42,125 bases of DNA from DATLXU01 sp035575515 (GCA_035575515.1 DATLXU010000110.1:1-42125), one strand, 5' to 3'. Counted from the stretch's first letter, positions 32,936 through 40,876 are shown. The notes: generated by a model from the sequence alone, not told the origin. A program made the numbers and translations.

Positions 32936-33295
32936 TTAGAACTCCAGCCCTGCTTCGCGCGCGGCCTCTGCCAGATTGCGCACGCGCCCGTGATAGATAT
33001 AGCCGCCGCGATCAAACACGACGCGCTTGATTCCCTTCTCTTTCGCGCGCTCGGCTATCGCGCGGCCAATCTCTTTCGCCGCAGCGATGTTGCCGCCAGT
33101 CCGTCCGCGCCATGCAGGCTCGGTCGTCGAAGCCGCGACGAGCGTTTGGCCTTTTGAATCGTCAATAATCTGAGCGTAGATATGATTCACGCTGCGGAAC
33201 ACCGCAAGGCGCGGGCGCTCGGTCGTGCCCGCAATCTTGCGGCGGATTCGCCTGTGAACCGCTTCTCTGATTTCTTCGCTAGTCTTTCTTGCCAT
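32936..33295 (-). CDS. rplR: 50S ribosomal protein L18
   Basis: 119 residues. V-H-R-R-I-R-R-K-I-A-G-T-T-E-R-P-R-L-A-V-F-R-S-V-N-H-I-Y-A-Q, then V-V-F-D-R-G-G-Y-I-Y-H-G-R-V and the A-A-R-E-A-G-L-E-F end, all standard. It binds 5S rRNA with L5. It lies seven bases before rpsE. Confidence 0.97.
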   Translation of the reverse strand: MARKTSEEIREAVHRRIRRKIAGTTERPRLAVFRSVNHIYAQIIDDSKGQTLVAASTTEPAWRGRTGGNIAAAKEIGRAIAERAKEKGIKRVVFDRGGYIYHGRVRNLAEAAREAGLEF

Positions 33296-33353
33296 CTCCT
33301 TTTCACCTCAGTCGCTGATTGGGCCAACAGCGCCGCACTTCAGCAACTCTTTC

Positions 33354-33409
33354 GTAAATCGTAACGAGAACCATTTTCGCTTATCACGATTCACGATTCA
33401 CTATTTACC
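33354..33409. repeat. Small heptad inverted repeat between rplF and rplR
   Basis: The right side reads CACGATT-CACGATT-CACTATT, with a shorter partner GTAAATCGTAACGAG (33354-33368). It is weaker than the other spacers but shares the seven-base phase. Confidence 0.55.
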
Positions 33410-33955
33410 AGTCTTTCCGGGCTTGAGCTTCAACACCTCGTCAGCGTAGCGCACGCCCTTGCCCTTGTAAGGATCAGGCCTGCGGAGGCTTCGCATATCG
33501 GCTGCGACTTGACCGACCTGCTGGCGATTGATGCCTGTGATCGTAAGCGTCGTCTGATACTGCTGAATGGGTTTGTTGACGCGCTCGATCTTCACATCAA
33601 TCCCTTTCGGTATCGGGAATTCAATCGGGTGCGAATAGCCAAGGTTGAACATCACGCGCCCCTTTTGCAACTCGGCCTTGTAGCCGACGCCGACTATATC
33701 AAGCTGGCGCGTGAACCCTTCGGTCACGCCGGTCACGGCATTCGCGACAAGCGCGCGCGCAAGCCCGTGCAGCGCCGCCTTGTCGTCAGATGCGCGCTCG
33801 GCTATCAGTTGATCGCCTTCGACGCGAAAGCTTATGCCTTCGGGCACGTCGGTCTTGAGCGTGCCCTTCGGCCCGGTCACCTCGACCACGCCGTCGTTGA
33901 TGTTGACCTTAACGCCCTTCGGTATCGCTATAGGCTTCTTACCAATTCTCGACAT
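33401..33955 (-). CDS. rplF: 50S ribosomal protein L6
   Basis: 184 residues. M-S-R-I-G-K-K-P-I-A-I-P-K-G-V at the start, V-T-G-P-K-G-T-L, then the second domain with G-Y-S-H-P-I-E-F-P-I-P-K-G-I and the C-terminal P-D-P-Y-K-G-K-G-V-R-Y-A-D-E. It is an intact two-domain L6 near the GTPase-associated centre. Confidence 0.97.
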   Translation of the reverse strand: MSRIGKKPIAIPKGVKVNINDGVVEVTGPKGTLKTDVPEGISFRVEGDQLIAERASDDKAALHGLARALVANAVTGVTEGFTRQLDIVGVGYKAELQKGRVMFNLGYSHPIEFPIPKGIDVKIERVNKPIQQYQTTLTITGINRQQVGQVAADMRSLRRPDPYKGKGVRYADEVLKLKPGKTGK

Positions 33956-34027
33956 TAGAAACTCCGTAAACAGCGACGAGCGCCAGATGGCAGGATCAAT
34001 TCTCCTGTCACGGCTCGCCTGTCACTC

Positions 34028-34420
34028 TTAATAGACTCGGCAGAGCAGCTCGCCGCCGACCTGCTCGCGCCGCGCGCGGCGGTCAGTCATCAGCCCGCGC
34101 GAAGTCGAGATGATGTTGATGCCCATGCCGCCAAGCACCTTCGGCACAGCCGTACCCTTCACGTAAACGCGGCAGCCGGGCTTCGACACGCGCTCCATGC
34201 GCGAGATGACCTGCTCGCCTCGCGGGCCGTAGCGCAGGTAAACGCGGATGTTGCGGCGCACGCCTTCGCCGATCACCTTGTAGTTATTGATGAATCCTTC
34301 TTCCTTCAGTATCCGCGCGATCTCCAGTTTGATGTTGGAGAGCGGCACGTCCACCTTCTGATGCCTGGCCGCATACGCGTTTCGTATGCGCGTCAGCATA
34401 TCTGCAATTGGGTCTGTCAT
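34028..34420 (-). CDS. rpsH: 30S ribosomal protein S8
   Basis: 130 residues. M-T-D-P-I-A-D-M-L-T-R-I-R-N-A start and the C-terminal S-T-S-R-G-L-M-T-D-R-R-A-R signature (G-I-N-I-I before it). It is a 16S central-domain binder and, in E. coli, the regulator of the spc operon. The usual E-V-L-C-x-V-W end is replaced by V-G-G-E-L-L-C-R-V-Y. Confidence 0.96.
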   Translation of the reverse strand: MTDPIADMLTRIRNAYAARHQKVDVPLSNIKLEIARILKEEGFINNYKVIGEGVRRNIRVYLRYGPRGEQVISRMERVSKPGCRVYVKGTAVPKVLGGMGINIISTSRGLMTDRRARREQVGGELLCRVY

Positions 34421-34433
34421 ACGTCTCCTGAAT

Positions 34434-34507
34434 CAGGGGTCGGGGGTCGCTGGTCGGGCATTTGAAATCTCAAACCACCCTGACCACTGACCTCTGACTC
34501 CCGGCCC
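34434..34507. repeat. GGTCGGG heptad inverted repeat between rpsN and rpsH
   Basis: Left arm 34434-34459 (GGGGTCG-GGGGTCG-CTGGTCG) and right arm 34476-34507 (ACCCTGACCACTGACCTCTGACTCCC-type units). The loop carries ATTTGAAATCTCAAA, as in two other spacers. Confidence 0.75.
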
Positions 34508-34515
34508 TCTGCCTT

Positions 34516-34800
34516 TTACCAGCTCGACTTTGTAACGCCGGGAATGTGCCCTTCGAGCGAAAGATCGCGGAAGCAGATGCGGCAGAGCGCGAACTTGCGC
34601 AGGTAGCCGCGACCGCGACCGCAACGGCGACAGCGATTGTGAACGCGCGAGGTGAATATGTTGAGGTTCATCCCTTCAGCCTTCGCGCGCTTGACGGTCT
34701 TTTTGTTCGCCGAGCCGTACTGCTCTTTGACTCTCCGCTTGGCGTTCTCCAACGAGCGCTTCAGCTCATTGGCTTTGTACATTGATGATATTCTTGCCAT
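34516..34800 (-). CDS. rpsN: 30S ribosomal protein S14, zinc-type with long N-terminus
   Basis: 94 residues. The C-terminal half is the zinc form: H-N-R-C-R-R-C-G-R-G-R-G-Y-L-R-K-F-A-L-C-R-I-C-F-R-D-L, so Cys57, Cys60, Cys73 and Cys76 bind zinc, ending I-P-G-V-T-K-S-S-W. Zinc S14 proteins are normally about 61 residues. The first 50 residues here (M-A-R-I-S-S-M-Y-K-A-N-E-L-K-R) look more like the longer zinc-free type. AGAGG precedes the ATG. It is a mixed form rather than a misassigned start. Confidence 0.93.
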   Translation of the reverse strand: MARISSMYKANELKRSLENAKRRVKEQYGSANKKTVKRAKAEGMNLNIFTSRVHNRCRRCGRGRGYLRKFALCRICFRDLSLEGHIPGVTKSSW

Positions 34801-34810
34801 CGTACCTCTG

Positions 34811-34882
34811 TCGGGTGCCGTGTGTCAGGTGTCAGGTGCCGGGATTTGTTTTAGCCGACACCTGACACCTGACACCTGACAC
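34811..34882. repeat. GACACCT heptad inverted repeat between rplE and rpsN
   Basis: Right arm 34855-34882 is perfect tandem GACACCT (four units). Left arm 34811-34842 is GTGTCAGGTGTCAGGTGCC-type. The repeat runs up to the rplE stop codon. Confidence 0.88.
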
Positions 34883-35425
34883 CTATTTCATAAACGGCAT
34901 TCCGAACTGGCGAAGCAGGGCACGCCCCTCTTCATCCGTGCGAGCCGTCGTGACTATCGAAATGTTCATTCCCCGCGTGCGATCAACTTTATTGAAGTCA
35001 ATTTCGGGGAAGATCAATTGATCCTTAATCCCAATCGTGTAATTGCCGCGCCCATCGAATGCGCGCGGGCTTACGCCGCGAAAGTCGCGCACGCGCGGCA
35101 GCACCGCGTTGATGAAGCGATCCAAAAATTCATACATCCGCTCGCCGCGAAGCGTGACCGATACGCCCACGGGCATGCCTGTGCGCAGCTTGAATGCCGC
35201 GATGGATTTTTTCGCCTTCGTGATTATGGGCTTCTGGCCCGTGATGGTCGAAAGCTCCATCGTCGCCTGATCGAACACCTTCTGGTTCGTCTGAGCCTCG
35301 CGCCCGACGCCCATGTTTACAACAATCTTTTCGAGTCGTGGCACGGCCATCGGATTCGTGTAGTTGAACTCCTTCATCAATGCCTGCACAATCTCGTTTT
35401 TATAACGGTCTCTGAGTCTCGCCAT
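34883..35425 (-). CDS. rplE: 50S ribosomal protein L5
   Basis: 180 residues. A-R-L-R-D-R-Y-K-N-E-I start, P-R-L-E-K-I-V-V-N-M-G-V-G, the G-Q-K-P-I-I-T-K-A-K-K-S-I-A-A-F-K-L-R block, and D-F-R-G-V-S-P-R-A-F-D-G-R-G-N-Y-T-I-G. The L-R-Q-F-G-M-P-F end is complete. It binds 5S rRNA and contacts S13 at the subunit bridge. Confidence 0.97.
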   Translation of the reverse strand: MARLRDRYKNEIVQALMKEFNYTNPMAVPRLEKIVVNMGVGREAQTNQKVFDQATMELSTITGQKPIITKAKKSIAAFKLRTGMPVGVSVTLRGERMYEFLDRFINAVLPRVRDFRGVSPRAFDGRGNYTIGIKDQLIFPEIDFNKVDRTRGMNISIVTTARTDEEGRALLRQFGMPFMK

Positions 35426-35493
35426 CGTCTTTCAATCCTCGTTGCTGATGCGGTAACGGCCCGCCTTCAGCAGCTCATCAGTTAAACCTTCCG

Positions 35494-35510
35494 CTCGATT
35501 GCGAATCGAG
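35494..35510. other. Short hairpin between rplX and rplE
   Basis: CTCGATT (35494-35500) and AATCGAG (35504-35510) pair perfectly around a three-base loop. This spacer lacks heptad units, unlike most of its neighbours. Confidence 0.5.
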
Positions 35511-35518
35511 AAACGCCG

Positions 35519-35851
35519 TTACTGTTTCTCAATCGCCGCGCCGCACTTCCTGCAGGCGCGATGTCGCTGGCCGTCTTCAAGGATTTGATGGCCGACGCGC
35601 GTGGGCGCTCCGCAGTGGGGGCAGATGACCATCACGTTCGACAGGTCAATCGGCGCTTCGCGTTCGAGTATGCCGCCCTGCACGCCGCTTCGCGTGTTTG
35701 CCTTGCTGTGCCGCTTGACGACGTTGACGCTTTCGACAATCACTTTACGCTTGCGCGGCTGAACTTCGATTACGCGCCCCGTCTTTCCCTTGTCCTTGCC
35801 AGCGATGACCATCACCCGGTCATTCTTTCTCACGTTTATCTCTACGTTCAT
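35519..35851 (-). CDS. rplX: 50S ribosomal protein L24 with Cys4 zinc motif
   Basis: 110 residues from ATG 35851. KOW domain (V-R-K-N-D-R-V-M-V-I-A-G-K-D-K-G-K-T-G-R-V), then R-H-S-K-A-N-T. The C-terminal part has C-P-H-C-G and C-R-K-C-G, a potential zinc ribbon that many L24 proteins lack. In-frame residues upstream of 35851 overlap the repeat and are rejected. L24 starts 50S assembly. Confidence 0.95.
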   Translation of the reverse strand: MNVEINVRKNDRVMVIAGKDKGKTGRVIEVQPRKRKVIVESVNVVKRHSKANTRSGVQGGILEREAPIDLSNVMVICPHCGAPTRVGHQILEDGQRHRACRKCGAAIEKQ

Positions 35852-35862
35852 AACTCTCCGAC

Positions 35863-35932
35863 TGTCACTTTTTGTCCCTTGCCATTTGCTCGTGATTCGC
35901 AGCCTCGACAAAGGACAAAGGACTAAGAACTA
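35863..35932. repeat. GACAAAG heptad inverted repeat between rplN and rplX
   Basis: The right arm reads GACAAAG-GACAAAG-GACTAAG (about 35908-35928). The left arm is CTTTTTGTCCCTTGCC (about 35868-35883). Imperfect pairing. Confidence 0.65.
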
Positions 35933-35940
35933 ATGACCAA

Positions 35941-36309
35941 TCAAATCACTTCCGGCGCGAGGCTGACGATCTTCATGAATCGCTTTTCGCGCAGTTCGCG
36001 CGCGATGGGTCCGAACACGCGAGTCCCGACCGGCTCGTTGTCGGGCTTGATAATGACAGCCGCGTTCTGATCGAAGCGGATGTATGTGCCGTCACGGCGG
36101 CGCGTCTCTTTGCGCGTGCGAACGATGACGGCGCGAACGACCTGGCCTTTTTTGACCGCGCCATCCGGCGCAGCTTCCTTGACCGATGCCGTGATGACAT
36201 CGCCAAGCCCCGCGCGCGATCCCGTGTCGCCGCCCTGCGGCAGTATCATCGCAATGCGCTTGGCCCCGGAATTGTCCGCGACCTCAAGGATTGATCTCAT
36301 CTGAACCAT
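35941..36309 (-). CDS. rplN: 50S ribosomal protein L14
   Basis: 122 residues, standard length. M-V-Q-M-R-S-I-L-E-V-A-D-N-S-G-A start, G-D-V-I-T-A-S-V-K-E-A, V-V-R-A-V-I-V-R-T-R-K-E-x-R-R-x-D-G-T-Y-I-R-F-D-x-N-A-A-V-I. It forms an intersubunit bridge next to L19. All key residues are intact. Confidence 0.97.
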   Translation of the reverse strand: MVQMRSILEVADNSGAKRIAMILPQGGDTGSRAGLGDVITASVKEAAPDGAVKKGQVVRAVIVRTRKETRRRDGTYIRFDQNAAVIIKPDNEPVGTRVFGPIARELREKRFMKIVSLAPEVI

Positions 36310-36320
36310 AATTTCCTCGT

Positions 36321-36381
36321 CAGGAGTTGGGGGTCAGGGGTCGGGAGTCAAAGGATTTAACCTTCCCCTGGCCCCCGGCCC

Positions 36382-36384
<3 letters not shown>
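36321..36384. repeat. GGGGTCA heptad inverted repeat between rpsQ and rplN
   Basis: Left arm 36321-36349 (GGAGTTG-GGGGTCA-GGGGTCG-GGAGTCA) and right arm about 36362-36384 (CTTCCCC-TGGCCCC-CGGCCCC). Confidence 0.8.
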
Positions 36385-36747
<363 letters not shown>

Positions 36748-36796
36748 GTTCTTCCTTCACTATCGAAACAAGCCGCTGGCCTGTTCTCCAACAAAT

Positions 36797-37000
36797 CTAC
36801 TTCTGCGCTGCTTGCAACTCCCGCTCGCGAATGACGGTCTTGACTCGCGCCAGATCTTTCCGCGACTCGCGCAAAGATTTCACAACATCGGTGTTTCCGA
36901 GCGAGAGTTTAAACCTCATGCGAAAAATTGATTCTTTCAGTTCGCTCAAGCGCGCGCGCAGGTCTTCGTCAGACAAATCTCTTATCTCATCAGCCTTCAT
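36797..37000 (-). CDS. rpmC: 50S ribosomal protein L29
   Basis: 67 residues. M-K-A-D-E-I-R-D-L-S-D-E-D-L start, L-K-E-S-I-F-R-M-R-F-K-L-S-L-G and the helical end with T-V-I-R-E-R-E-L. It forms an antiparallel helix pair at the tunnel exit near L23. Its ATG overlaps the rplP stop by four bases (ATGA), so translation is coupled. Confidence 0.96.
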   Translation of the reverse strand: MKADEIRDLSDEDLRARLSELKESIFRMRFKLSLGNTDVVKSLRESRKDLARVKTVIRERELQAAQK

Positions 37001-37437
37001 GCCAGCCCTCCCGTCTCCTGATCCTTACGCGTGATGAACTTGGTCTTGATGGGCAGCTTCTGAGCCGCGAGCCTCATCGCTTCGGCTGCGGTCTTCTCAT
37101 CAACGCCTTCCATCTCAAAGAGCACGCGGCCCGGCTTCACCACTGCGACCCATCCTTCGGGCGCGCCCTTGCCTTTGCCCATACGGGTTTCAGCAGGCTT
37201 CTTCGTAATGGGCTTATCCGGGAAGATACGAATCCAGATTTTGCCGCCGCGCTTGATGAAGCGAGTCATCGCGATACGCGAAGCCTCAATCTGCTTGCCC
37301 GTTATCCATGCAGGCTCAAGCGCCTTGAGCGCGTACTCGCCGAAAGATATCTCAGCGCCGCGCGTTGCTATGCCTTTCATCCTACCGCGCTGCTGCTTGC
37401 GGTACTTCATTCGCTTTGGAATTTTGTATTCAGCCAT
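36997..37437 (-). CDS. rplP: 50S ribosomal protein L16
   Basis: 146 residues from ATG 37437. The in-frame upstream Met lies in the repeat and is rejected. P-K-R-M-K-Y-R-K-Q-Q-R-G-R-M start, G-E-Y-A-L-K-A-L-E-P-A-W-I-T, I-F-P-D-K-P-I-T-K-K-P-A-E-T-R-M-G-K-G-K-G and the A-A-Q-K-L-P-I-K-T-K-F end. It contacts tRNA at the A/P region. Confidence 0.97.
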   Translation of the reverse strand: MAEYKIPKRMKYRKQQRGRMKGIATRGAEISFGEYALKALEPAWITGKQIEASRIAMTRFIKRGGKIWIRIFPDKPITKKPAETRMGKGKGAPEGWVAVVKPGRVLFEMEGVDEKTAAEAMRLAAQKLPIKTKFITRKDQETGGLA

Positions 37438-37442
37438 AATCC

Positions 37443-37577
37443 ACCAGTGGTCGGTGGTCAATGGTCAGTGGCCAGTGATCGGCTGAGAGATTAACGATTG
37501 CCTTGAAACAGGCTCCCAGAGCTGTTTTCAAGCCGCCAAGCTTTCAACTGACCACTGACCACCGACTACTGACCACT
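37443..37577. repeat. TGGTCAG heptad inverted repeat enclosing copy 2 of the palindromic element
   Basis: Outer arms about 37443-37480 and 37545-37577 are TGGTCAG/GGTCGGT units and their complements. The 58-nt palindrome sits between them, so one element type is nested in the other. Confidence 0.85.
37498..37555. repeat. Copy 2 of the 58-nt palindromic element with covarying stem
   Basis: The stem CCTTGAAACAGGCT pairs with AGCTGTTTTCAAG around a CCCAG-type loop. It aligns with 23758-23815 over the whole length. The stem differences TG/CA versus CA/TG are compensatory. Confidence 0.8.
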
Positions 37578-37578
37578 G

Positions 37579-38235
37579 CTATTGCCTTCTAGCCGCTGCC
37601 GCGCGACGGATGGTCATCTCGTCGCCGCGATAAATCCAAACTTTCACGCCGATCACGCCGAACGTCGTGTGCGCTTCGGCAAATCCGTAATCAATGTCGG
37701 CGCGAAGCGTGTGGAGCGGCAAGCGTCCCTGTAGATACCACTCGGAGCGCGCGATTTCCGCGCCGTTCAATCGGCCCGACACGCGCACTTTGATTCCCTG
37801 CGCGCCGAATCGCTGAGCGTTTTCAACGGCGCGGCGCATCGCGCGGCGGAAAGCGATTCGCTTCTCGAGCTGCTGTGCAATCTGCTCGGCCTGCAATTGA
37901 GCATTCAGCTCAGGCTTGTGAATCTCCTGAATATTGACATAGACTTCGCGGCCCGTGCGCTCTTTGATCTCCTGCTTGAGCTTGTCAATCTCCGCGCCCT
38001 TGCGCCCGATGATAATGCCCGGGCGCGAAGTGTGGATGATGATCTTCAACTTGTTGGCCGCGCGCTCAACGTCAATGTGCGAAACGCCCGCGCCCGCGAA
38101 TCTTCCTTTAAGCTCGCGCTTGAGCTTCAGGTCTTCGTGCAACAGGTCGGCATAATCGCGCTTGGCTATCCAGTTTGAATGCCACGAGCGATTGAATCCG
38201 AGCCTGAATCCATACGGATGAACTTTCTGACCCAT
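37579..38235 (-). CDS. rpsC: 30S ribosomal protein S3
   Basis: 218 residues. M-G-Q-K-V-H-P-Y-G-F-R-L-G start, KH domain with I-I-I-H-T-S-R-P-G-I-I-I-G-R-K-G-A-E-I (the GxxG loop) and the C-terminal S3 domain G-R-L-N-G-A-E-I-A-R-S-E-W with P-L-H-T-L-R-A-D-I-D-Y. It has a normal length and shapes the mRNA entry channel. It follows rplV by two bases. Confidence 0.97.
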   Translation of the reverse strand: MGQKVHPYGFRLGFNRSWHSNWIAKRDYADLLHEDLKLKRELKGRFAGAGVSHIDVERAANKLKIIIHTSRPGIIIGRKGAEIDKLKQEIKERTGREVYVNIQEIHKPELNAQLQAEQIAQQLEKRIAFRRAMRRAVENAQRFGAQGIKVRVSGRLNGAEIARSEWYLQGRLPLHTLRADIDYGFAEAHTTFGVIGVKVWIYRGDEMTIRRAAAARRQ

Positions 38236-38237
38236 AA

Positions 38238-38600
38238 TTAATCTTCTTTCTCCGTCTCCACCTCAATGGTGATATGCTGCTGCCAGCGGCGCTCGCGATA
38301 GGCGCGGCCCATCGGCGCGGGCCTGACGCGGCGGCGGTACTTGGTCGGCCCAAGATCAACCGTCGCGGTCGAAATCTTCAAACGATCAATGTCAATCGAG
38401 ACGTTAATCTGATCGGCCTTCTGCTCCGCATTAGCAATCGCCGAGCGCAGCGTCATCTCAATCGGAGTGGCCGCACGCTTGTTCGTAGCTCTCAGAATTG
38501 CGAGCGCATCGTTGACGTTGCGCCCGCGAATCATGTCAATGACGAGGCGAGCTTTCTGCGGCGAGCCTTTAATGTACTTTGCGACTGCGCGTGCTTTCAT
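38238..38600 (-). CDS. rplV: 50S ribosomal protein L22
   Basis: 120 residues. S-P-Q-K-A-R-L-V-I-D-M-I-R-G, N-D-A-L-A-I-L and the tunnel-lining beta-hairpin region K-Y-R-R-R-V-R-P-A-P-M-G-R-A-Y. The tip of the hairpin is where macrolide resistance changes occur in other species. Nothing unusual is seen here. Confidence 0.97.
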   Translation of the reverse strand: MKARAVAKYIKGSPQKARLVIDMIRGRNVNDALAILRATNKRAATPIEMTLRSAIANAEQKADQINVSIDIDRLKISTATVDLGPTKYRRRVRPAPMGRAYRERRWQQHITIEVETEKED

Positions 38601-38603
38601 CGC

Positions 38604-38897
38604 TTATTTGCCTCCAGCCTTCTTCACGGTCTTATCGCTCTTCTCCGGGTGGCCCTTGAAGGTACGCGTCGGAGAGAACTCGCCGAGCTTGTGCCCGACC
38701 ATGTTTTCCTGGATGTAGACCGGGATGAATTTCTTCCCGTTGTGCACGGCGATGGTGTGGCCCACCATCTCAGGCACGATGGTCGAACGGCGCGACCACG
38801 TCTTGTGCACTCGCTTCTCGTTTGCCTGATTCATCTTCTCGATGACCTTCATCAGGTGGTCATCAATGAACGGCCCTTTTTTAATTGATCTTGCCAT
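38604..38897 (-). CDS. rpsS: 30S ribosomal protein S19
   Basis: 97 residues. M-A-R-S-I-K-K-G-P-F-I-D-D-H-L, T-W-S-R-R-S-T-I-V-P-E-M-V-G-H-T-I-A-V-H-N-G-K-K, then L-G-E-F-S-P-T-R-T-F-K-G-H. It binds 16S with S13 in the head. Intact, three bases from rplV. Confidence 0.97.
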   Translation of the reverse strand: MARSIKKGPFIDDHLMKVIEKMNQANEKRVHKTWSRRSTIVPEMVGHTIAVHNGKKFIPVYIQENMVGHKLGEFSPTRTFKGHPEKSDKTVKKAGGK

Positions 38898-38900
38898 TTT

Positions 38901-38963
38901 GTCCTTCGTCCCTTGTCATTTGTCATTCGCTGCTGGCCTGTTCTGCGGCAAATGACGAATGAC
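38901..38963. repeat. ATTTGTC heptad inverted repeat between rpsS and rplB
   Basis: Left arm 38901-38930 (GTCCTTC-GTCCCTT-GTCATTT-GTCATTC) and right arm about 38949-38963 (CAAATGACGAATGAC). Confidence 0.7.
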
Positions 38964-39787
38964 TATTTCTTCGCTCTGCGCACGATGAATTTGTCTGTGC
39001 GCTTGTTATTCCGAGTCTTGTAGCCGCGCGTGGGCTGGCCCCAGGGCGTAACCGGATGGCGACCGCCCGAAGTCTTGCCCTCGCCTCCGCCGTGCGGATG
39101 ATCCACAGGGTTCATCGCAACGCCGCGAACTTTCGGGCGACGACCGAGCCAGCGTTTGCGACCCGCTTTGCCCAATGAAACGTTACTGTGCTCGATGTTG
39201 CCGATCTGGCCCACGGTCGCGTAGCACTCGATGTTGACGCGACGAATCTCGCCGCTCGGCAGTCTTAGCTGCGCCCAGTCGCCTTCTTTTGCGACAAGCT
39301 GAGCCGCGCCGCCCGCCGCACGAACCATCTGCGCGCCCTTGCCCGGTCGAAGCTCTATGTTGTGAATCGTCGTGCCGAGCGGGATGAATCGAAGCGGCAA
39401 AGCATTGCCTGCGATGATGTCCGACTCAGGTCCCGACACAACCGTCTGCCCGACTTTCAATCCAACGGGCGCGATGATGTATCGCTTCTCGCCGTCAACG
39501 TAGTTGAGCAAGGCGATGTTGGCCGAGCGGTTCGGGTCGTACTCGATGGTTGCGACCTTCGCAGGAATCCCGGTCTTGTCGCGCTTAAAGTCAATGATGC
39601 GGTACTGGCGCTTGGCTCCGCCGCCGCGACGGCGCACGGTGATGTGACCGTCATTGTTGCGACCATTCGTGCGGCGCTTCGGCGCGAGCAGCGGCTCATA
39701 CGGCTCACTGGTCGTCACCTCTTCGCGCGTGAGATAAGTCTGATAGCGCCGCGCCGGTGATGTCGGTGTTAGCTTTTTAATTCCCAT
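38963..39787 (-). CDS. rplB: 50S ribosomal protein L2
   Basis: 275 residues from ATG 39787. A 50-residue upstream open stretch overlaps the spacer repeat and is not L2-like. Motifs: G-R-N-N-D-G-H-I-T-V-R-R-R-G-G-G, the peptidyl-transferase-adjacent V-A-M-N-P-V-D-H-P-H-G-G-G-E-G, with the His conserved in all L2, and the C-terminal G-x-K-T-R-x-N-K-R-T-D-K-F-I-V-R-R. Confidence 0.97.
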   Translation of the reverse strand: MGIKKLTPTSPARRYQTYLTREEVTTSEPYEPLLAPKRRTNGRNNDGHITVRRRGGGAKRQYRIIDFKRDKTGIPAKVATIEYDPNRSANIALLNYVDGEKRYIIAPVGLKVGQTVVSGPESDIIAGNALPLRFIPLGTTIHNIELRPGKGAQMVRAAGGAAQLVAKEGDWAQLRLPSGEIRRVNIECYATVGQIGNIEHSNVSLGKAGRKRWLGRRPKVRGVAMNPVDHPHGGGEGKTSGGRHPVTPWGQPTRGYKTRNNKRTDKFIVRRAKK

Positions 39788-39803
39788 CGCCTCTCCACAA
39801 CAC

Positions 39804-39863
39804 ATCCACGAAGTGCGCCAGGCAGCACGAAGAACATTGAAGACTCTTCGTGTCCTTCGTGGA
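39804..39863. repeat. CACGAAG inverted repeat between rplW and rplB
   Basis: TCCACGAAG (39805-39813) and CTTCGTGGA (39855-39863) are perfectly complementary. An inner CACGAAG/CTTCGTG pair is nested inside. Confidence 0.75.
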
Positions 39864-39870
39864 CAGAAAA

Positions 39871-40200
39871 TCAGATTGCGTCTTCGTACATAATGGGCTT
39901 CTCGCCTGCCTTCAGTGTCACGTAAGCCTTTTTCCAATCAGGCCGGCGGCCCATCTCGCGCCGCGTCGGTATGCGCTTCATCTTGCCGTGATAATTCGCA
40001 ACGCGCACATCTTCGACCTTCACGCCGAGAATCTTTTCGACCGCGCGCTTGATCTCAGGCTTCGTAGCGCGGCGATCAACCTTGAGTGTCAGTATCTGCC
40101 GCTCGTTTCCGGCGCGGCCCATTGACTCAGGCTCGTCCTTCATCGTCAGCGCCTTTTCGGTGATGACCGGCCCTTTGATTACGTCCCAGATCGTTTCCAT
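39871..40200 (-). CDS. rplW: 50S ribosomal protein L23
   Basis: 109 residues. I-K-G-P-V-I-T-E-K-A-L-T, V-D-R-R-A-T-K-P-E-I-K-R-A-V-E-K-I-L-G-V-K-V and the C-terminal G-R-R-P-D-W-K-K-A-Y-V-T-L. It docks trigger factor and SRP at the exit. Its ATG overlaps the rplD stop (TAATG). Confidence 0.96.
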   Translation of the reverse strand: METIWDVIKGPVITEKALTMKDEPESMGRAGNERQILTLKVDRRATKPEIKRAVEKILGVKVEDVRVANYHGKMKRIPTRREMGRRPDWKKAYVTLKAGEKPIMYEDAI

Positions 40201-40859
40201 TACGCTCCTCCTGCCTGCGACTCAGCCGCTTTCTTCGTGCTCAACTGGCGTTCGAGCGCGGCAGCCGCTTCGCGCGTCATCGCAAGCTGCTCGTGCGTGA
40301 GCAGGTTGTAAACGTTCACGTCGCTCGGCGAGATGTAGGTGACATCCTTCACGTTGCGCGACGAGAGCGCGAGATTGTCGTTCGCAAGCGAATCAATGAT
40401 GAGCGTGCGCTGGTTAAGCCCAAGCCCTGCAAGCGTCGCGACGAAATCTTTCGTCTTGTGCGATTGAAGATTGAAATCTTCGACGATCACAAGCCCGCCC
40501 TCGCGCAGTCGCTCGGAAAGCACAGAGCGAATCGCGCCGCGCCGCATCTTCTTCGGCACTTTGTATGACCAGTCCCTCGGATGCGGCCCGTGAACGTTTC
40601 CGCCGCCCTTCCACAACGGGCTTCGCAAACTGGATATGCGCGCTCGACCCGTGCCTTTCTGCTTCCAGAGCTTTTTGCCCGAACCTCTTACGTCGCCGCG
40701 CGTCTTGGTCGCGCTGGTTCCGGCTCGCTGGTTCGCCAAAAAGTTTTTGACCGCTTCGTAAATAAGAGGCTTGTTGAGCGGCGCCCCGAACACTTCGTCC
40801 GAAAGCTCCACCTCGCCGACCTCTTCGTTCTTTAAGTTCTTAACCTTCACAACAGGCAT
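40200..40859 (-). CDS. rplD: 50S ribosomal protein L4
   Basis: 219 residues. The tunnel-loop block T-K-T-R-G-D-V-R-G-S-G-K-K-L-W-K-Q-K-G-T-G-R-A-R is followed by P-L-W-K-G-G-G-N-V-H-G-P-H-P-R-D-W-S-Y-K. In E. coli L4 represses the S10 operon. No leader site can be assigned here. A short Ala/Lys tail ends E-S-Q-A-G-G-A. Confidence 0.97.
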   Translation of the reverse strand: MPVVKVKNLKNEEVGEVELSDEVFGAPLNKPLIYEAVKNFLANQRAGTSATKTRGDVRGSGKKLWKQKGTGRARISSLRSPLWKGGGNVHGPHPRDWSYKVPKKMRRGAIRSVLSERLREGGLVIVEDFNLQSHKTKDFVATLAGLGLNQRTLIIDSLANDNLALSSRNVKDVTYISPSDVNVYNLLTHEQLAMTREAAAALERQLSTKKAAESQAGGA

Positions 40860-40876
40860 TGTTCTGCTCCGTCAGG

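Noticed and set aside
38963..39937. N-terminally extended L2, L15, L16 and L24
   Set aside because: In each case the extra residues are translated heptad repeat or spacer sequence. The internal ATG matches the family start.
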